From Pseudoxanthomonas sp. (GTDB lineage: Bacteria; Pseudomonadota; Gammaproteobacteria; Xanthomonadales; Xanthomonadaceae): DNA of 5,997 nt. The stretch covers positions 1-5,997 of the forward strand of contig JAJAZJ010000253.1 of NCBI GenBank assembly GCA_026785795.1, given 5' to 3'. Position numbers and translations under genes: made by a program. Each line of letters opens with the position of its first letter. The first letter of the stretch is position 1. Below the pieces are notes generated by a model. It searched no databases. It saw nothing but the letters and a program-made list of their open reading frames with translations, and was not told the origin of the DNA. Shown here piece by piece: positions 3,965 to 5,997 of the stretch.

Positions 3965-5863
3965 TCAACGGTATCCGGAGGCCTGCAGTTCGAACAGCTC
4001 GGCATAGCGCCCACCCTGGGCAAGCAGCTGCTCATGGGTGCCGCTGGCTTCAAGTCGCCCTTCGTTGAGCACCAGGATGCGGTCTGCCATGCGCACGCTG
4101 GAGAAGCGGTGCGAGATCAGCACCGAGGTGCGCTGGTCGGACAGCTCCTTGAAGCGCTGGAAGACCTCGAACTCGGCGCGCGCATCCAGCGCCGCGGTCG
4201 GTTCATCCAGGATCATGACCTGCGCATCGCGCATGTAGGCGCGGGCGATGGCGATCTTCTGCCATTGCCCGCCGGACAGCTCCACGCCGGTCTTGAAGCG
4301 GCGCCCGATCAGCTGATCGTAGCCATTGGGCAGCGACTCGATCACTTCGTCGGCCATCGCCCGCTGCGCGGCCCTGCGGATGCGGGCAGCATCGCCCATG
4401 GCTTCGATCTGGCCAACGCCGATGTTCTCGCCGGCGCTGAGGTGATAGCGCACGAAATCCTGGAAGATCACCCCGATGTTGGCGCGCAACTCGTCGATGT
4501 CGTATTCGCGCAGGTCCGCCCCGTCCAGCAGGATCCGCCCTTCGTCCGGGTCGTACAGGCGCGCCAGCAGCTTGACCAGCGTGGTCTTGCCTGCGCCATT
4601 CTCCCCGACCAGCGCCAGCACTTCGCCTGCATGCAGTTCGAAGTCCAGGTGTCGTACCGCCCAGCGTTCGGCATCCGGGTAGCGGAAGCCCACATCCTCG
4701 AACACGAAGCCCTGCCTGATCGGCGCGGGGAATTTCGCGGGATGCTCGGGCGATGTGATCTCGGGCTCGATGCTGAAGAACGAAAACAGGTCATCCAGGT
4801 ACAGGGCCTGGCTGGCCACCTGCGAGAATCCGACCAGCAGCCCTTCCAGCAGCTGGCGCAGGCGCCTGAAGCTGCCGGCCAGGAAGGTGAGGTCGCCGAT
4901 GGTGAAATCACCGCGCACGGTGCGCCACGCAATGTAGGCATAGGCGATGTAGTAGCCCAGCGTGCCCAGCGCCGCGAACAGTACGCCCCAGGCCGCACGT
5001 CGCCGGGCCAGGCTGCGGTTGGCGTGGAAGAACTTGTCGGCCAGGGTCCGGTAGCGTGCGATGAGGAAATGGTGGAGGTTGAATATCTTCACCTCCTTGG
5101 CGCTCTCCAGGCTGGCTCCGGTCTGGCGCACGTATTCCAACTGGCGCCGTTCCGGGGTCCACTGGAAATTCAATGAATACCCCATCGCATTGAAGTGCGC
5201 TTCGCCGATGAACGCGGGCACCAGCGCTACCGCCAGCAGCGCAATCAGCCAAGGCGCGTAGATCATCAGCCCCACGGCAAAGCCGATCACGGTGATCGCG
5301 TCCTGCATCTGGCCGAAGATCAGGCTCATCAGGTTCATGCGGCCCATGGTCTGGCGCCGCGCCCGATCCAGCTTGTCCTGCAGGTCCGGGTCTTCGAAGT
5401 CCTCCAGGTCCAGGGTTGCCGCATGTTCCATCAGGCGCACGCTGGTGGCATTGGTGAACAGCTCCGATAGCAGCGTGTCCGCATAGCTGACCATCCTGCC
5501 AAGCAGGTCGGAGAAGATCGCCAGCGCGAATTCCAGCCCCAGCAGCCACAGCAGGTGGTCCAGCACGCCGCTGCGCCACGCTTCGCCCAGCGCGTTGAGC
5601 GGCAGATCCAGCGCGACCAGGCGCACCGCCTCGTCGATGATCAGCTTGCCGATGTACAGCATGATGATGGGCAGGAACGCGCGCACCAGGCGTATGCCCA
5701 GGCTGATGACGGTCAGCAGCGGGCTGGTCGACCAGATCAGGCGCAAGAAGGGCGGCAGGTTGCGCATTGCGTTGAAGCGCTCGCGCAGGCTCGGGCCGGA
5801 TTGCTCGCTGCGCTTGCGCTTGGGGGTAGCGGAGGTGGGAGGCGCGGTGCTGGTTTTGGCCAT
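3965..5863 (-). CDS. ABC exporter half-transporter (fused membrane and ATPase domains)
   Basis: The 632-residue protein has an N-terminal basic cytoplasmic tail of about 40 residues (KRKR at 15-18). The membrane domain has hydrophobic segments at roughly 47-72, 102-122, 187-203, 204-220, 292-314 and 323-350. The ATPase domain begins near 385. ATPase motifs are intact: A-loop Tyr395, Walker A GENGAGKTT (420-428), Q-loop Gln468 in FQDFVRYHLS, signature LSGGQ (529-533), Walker B MILDE (550-554) and H-loop His585. It should work as a homodimeric inner-membrane exporter. The FQDFVRYHL Q-loop region differs from MsbA and, in my recollection, is nearer to NisT/SpaT-like peptide exporters and broad uncharacterised groups. 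No precursor peptide or peptidase domain is seen, so the substrate is unknown. I chose ATG 5863 because the longer frame from 5962 would cover the divergent fumarase promoter and has an unlikely N-terminus. No Shine-Dalgarno sequence precedes it. Confidence 0.9.
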   Translation of the reverse strand: MAKTSTAPPTSATPKRKRSEQSGPSLRERFNAMRNLPPFLRLIWSTSPLLTVISLGIRLVRAFLPIIMLYIGKLIIDEAVRLVALDLPLNALGEAWRSGVLDHLLWLLGLEFALAIFSDLLGRMVSYADTLLSELFTNATSVRLMEHAATLDLEDFEDPDLQDKLDRARRQTMGRMNLMSLIFGQMQDAITVIGFAVGLMIYAPWLIALLAVALVPAFIGEAHFNAMGYSLNFQWTPERRQLEYVRQTGASLESAKEVKIFNLHHFLIARYRTLADKFFHANRSLARRRAAWGVLFAALGTLGYYIAYAYIAWRTVRGDFTIGDLTFLAGSFRRLRQLLEGLLVGFSQVASQALYLDDLFSFFSIEPEITSPEHPAKFPAPIRQGFVFEDVGFRYPDAERWAVRHLDFELHAGEVLALVGENGAGKTTLVKLLARLYDPDEGRILLDGADLREYDIDELRANIGVIFQDFVRYHLSAGENIGVGQIEAMGDAARIRRAAQRAMADEVIESLPNGYDQLIGRRFKTGVELSGGQWQKIAIARAYMRDAQVMILDEPTAALDARAEFEVFQRFKELSDQRTSVLISHRFSSVRMADRILVLNEGRLEASGTHEQLLAQGGRYAELFELQASGYR

Positions 5864-5868
5864 TCGGT

Positions 5869-5874
5869 ATTGTG
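5869..5874 (-). promoter_or_regulatory. possible -10 element of the ABC transporter, leaderless
   Basis: On the minus strand CACAAT (four of six matches to TATAAT) ends five bases before the ATG at 5863. Transcription from it would begin at or next to the start codon. That would fit the absence of a ribosome site. No clear -35 hexamer is visible, so this is a weak call. Confidence 0.25.
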
Positions 5875-5925
5875 CCGCGAACGTCGTGGGCGTGCGCGCC
5901 CGCCCGGTGTGCGCGGACGATGCGC

Positions 5926-5931
5926 TAAAAT
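5926..5931 (+). promoter_or_regulatory. -10 element for the fumarase gene
   Basis: TAAAAT, in the context GCTAAAATCG, matches TATAAT at five of six positions and is an AT-rich island in very GC-rich DNA. A start near 5938 would give a leader of about 26 nt before the GTG at 5964. A -35 hexamer is not evident at the usual spacing. Confidence 0.5.
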
Positions 5932-5963
5932 CGCGGCGCAGCCCCGCCAGCGCCGAGCCCATC

Positions 5964-5997
5964 GTGACCCAGATCCGCCAGGAAGACTTTATCCAGA
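5964..5997 (+). CDS. class I fumarate hydratase, first 11 codons (runs off right edge)
   Basis: From a GTG start the reading is (M)TQIRQEDFIQ, cut by the window end. This opening closely resembles the N-terminus of class I (iron-sulphur, FumA/FumB-like) fumarate hydratases of Xanthomonadaceae, which start M-x-x-I-K/R-Q-E-D-x-I-Q. Such enzymes convert fumarate to malate in the citric acid cycle. No in-frame ATG is seen nearby, and the ribosome site is weak. A good -10 element sits upstream. Eleven residues are little evidence, so the product name is tentative. Confidence 0.6.
   Translation, partial: MTQIRQEDFIQ

Noticed and set aside
3926..5176. 416-codon plus-strand open frame opposite the ABC transporter
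   Set aside because: Long but antisense to a protein with complete ATPase motifs. It shows no recognisable domain and is rich in Gln, Gly and Ala, as expected for the complement of GC-rich coding DNA.
5864..5962. 33-residue N-terminal extension of the ABC transporter from the ATG at 5962
   Set aside because: It would cover the divergent promoter up to the fumarase start, is Ala/Arg/Thr-rich without family resemblance, and has no better ribosome site than ATG 5863.

Overview
The window looks like chromosome of a GC-rich gammaproteobacterium of the Xanthomonadaceae (Lysobacteraceae), with Stenotrophomonas, Xanthomonas or Pseudoxanthomonas the likeliest genera. This rests on high GC, the protein types, and GTAG-headed REP-like palindromes of the kind common in that family. 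The genus cannot be fixed from sequence reading alone. I see no phage, plasmid, transposase, CRISPR or RNA gene. Most of the window is ordinary housekeeping and accessory metabolism.

Layout from left to right. Bases 1-341 (minus) hold the N-terminal 113 residues of a DUF3293 protein that runs off the left edge. Divergent from it, 403-1551 (plus) encodes a PLP-dependent methionine/glutamine aminotransferase of the YbdL type. Bases 1552-1899 are a 348-bp non-coding stretch made almost entirely of a duplicated repeat module. Each copy has a conserved 45-base leader, an 8-bp tandem repeat (four units in one copy, three in the other) and a long REP-type hairpin with a 23-bp stem and a 22-nt loop. 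The second copy ends in a short 11-bp-period tail. Bases 1900-2697 (plus) encode a nitrilase-superfamily omega-amidase of the YafV type. It converges on 2718-3911 (minus), a PQQ-type aldose sugar dehydrogenase lipoprotein. Upstream of that on the same strand is an ABC exporter half-transporter, 3965-5863 (minus). Diverging from the transporter, a class I fumarate hydratase starts at 5964 (plus) and runs off the right edge.

The aminotransferase and the amidase form a recognisable metabolic pair. A glutamine-type transaminase can regenerate methionine from its 2-oxo acid (KMTB) using glutamine. The resulting 2-oxoglutaramate is then hydrolysed by omega-amidase to 2-oxoglutarate and ammonia, which makes the transamination irreversible. 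The sugar dehydrogenase and the ABC transporter may be co-transcribed (53 bp apart, same strand), but nothing in the sequence ties them to a shared function.

No gene-level novel system is visible. The most distinctive structure is the duplicated REP-hairpin array placed between the two genes of the transaminase/omega-amidase pair.
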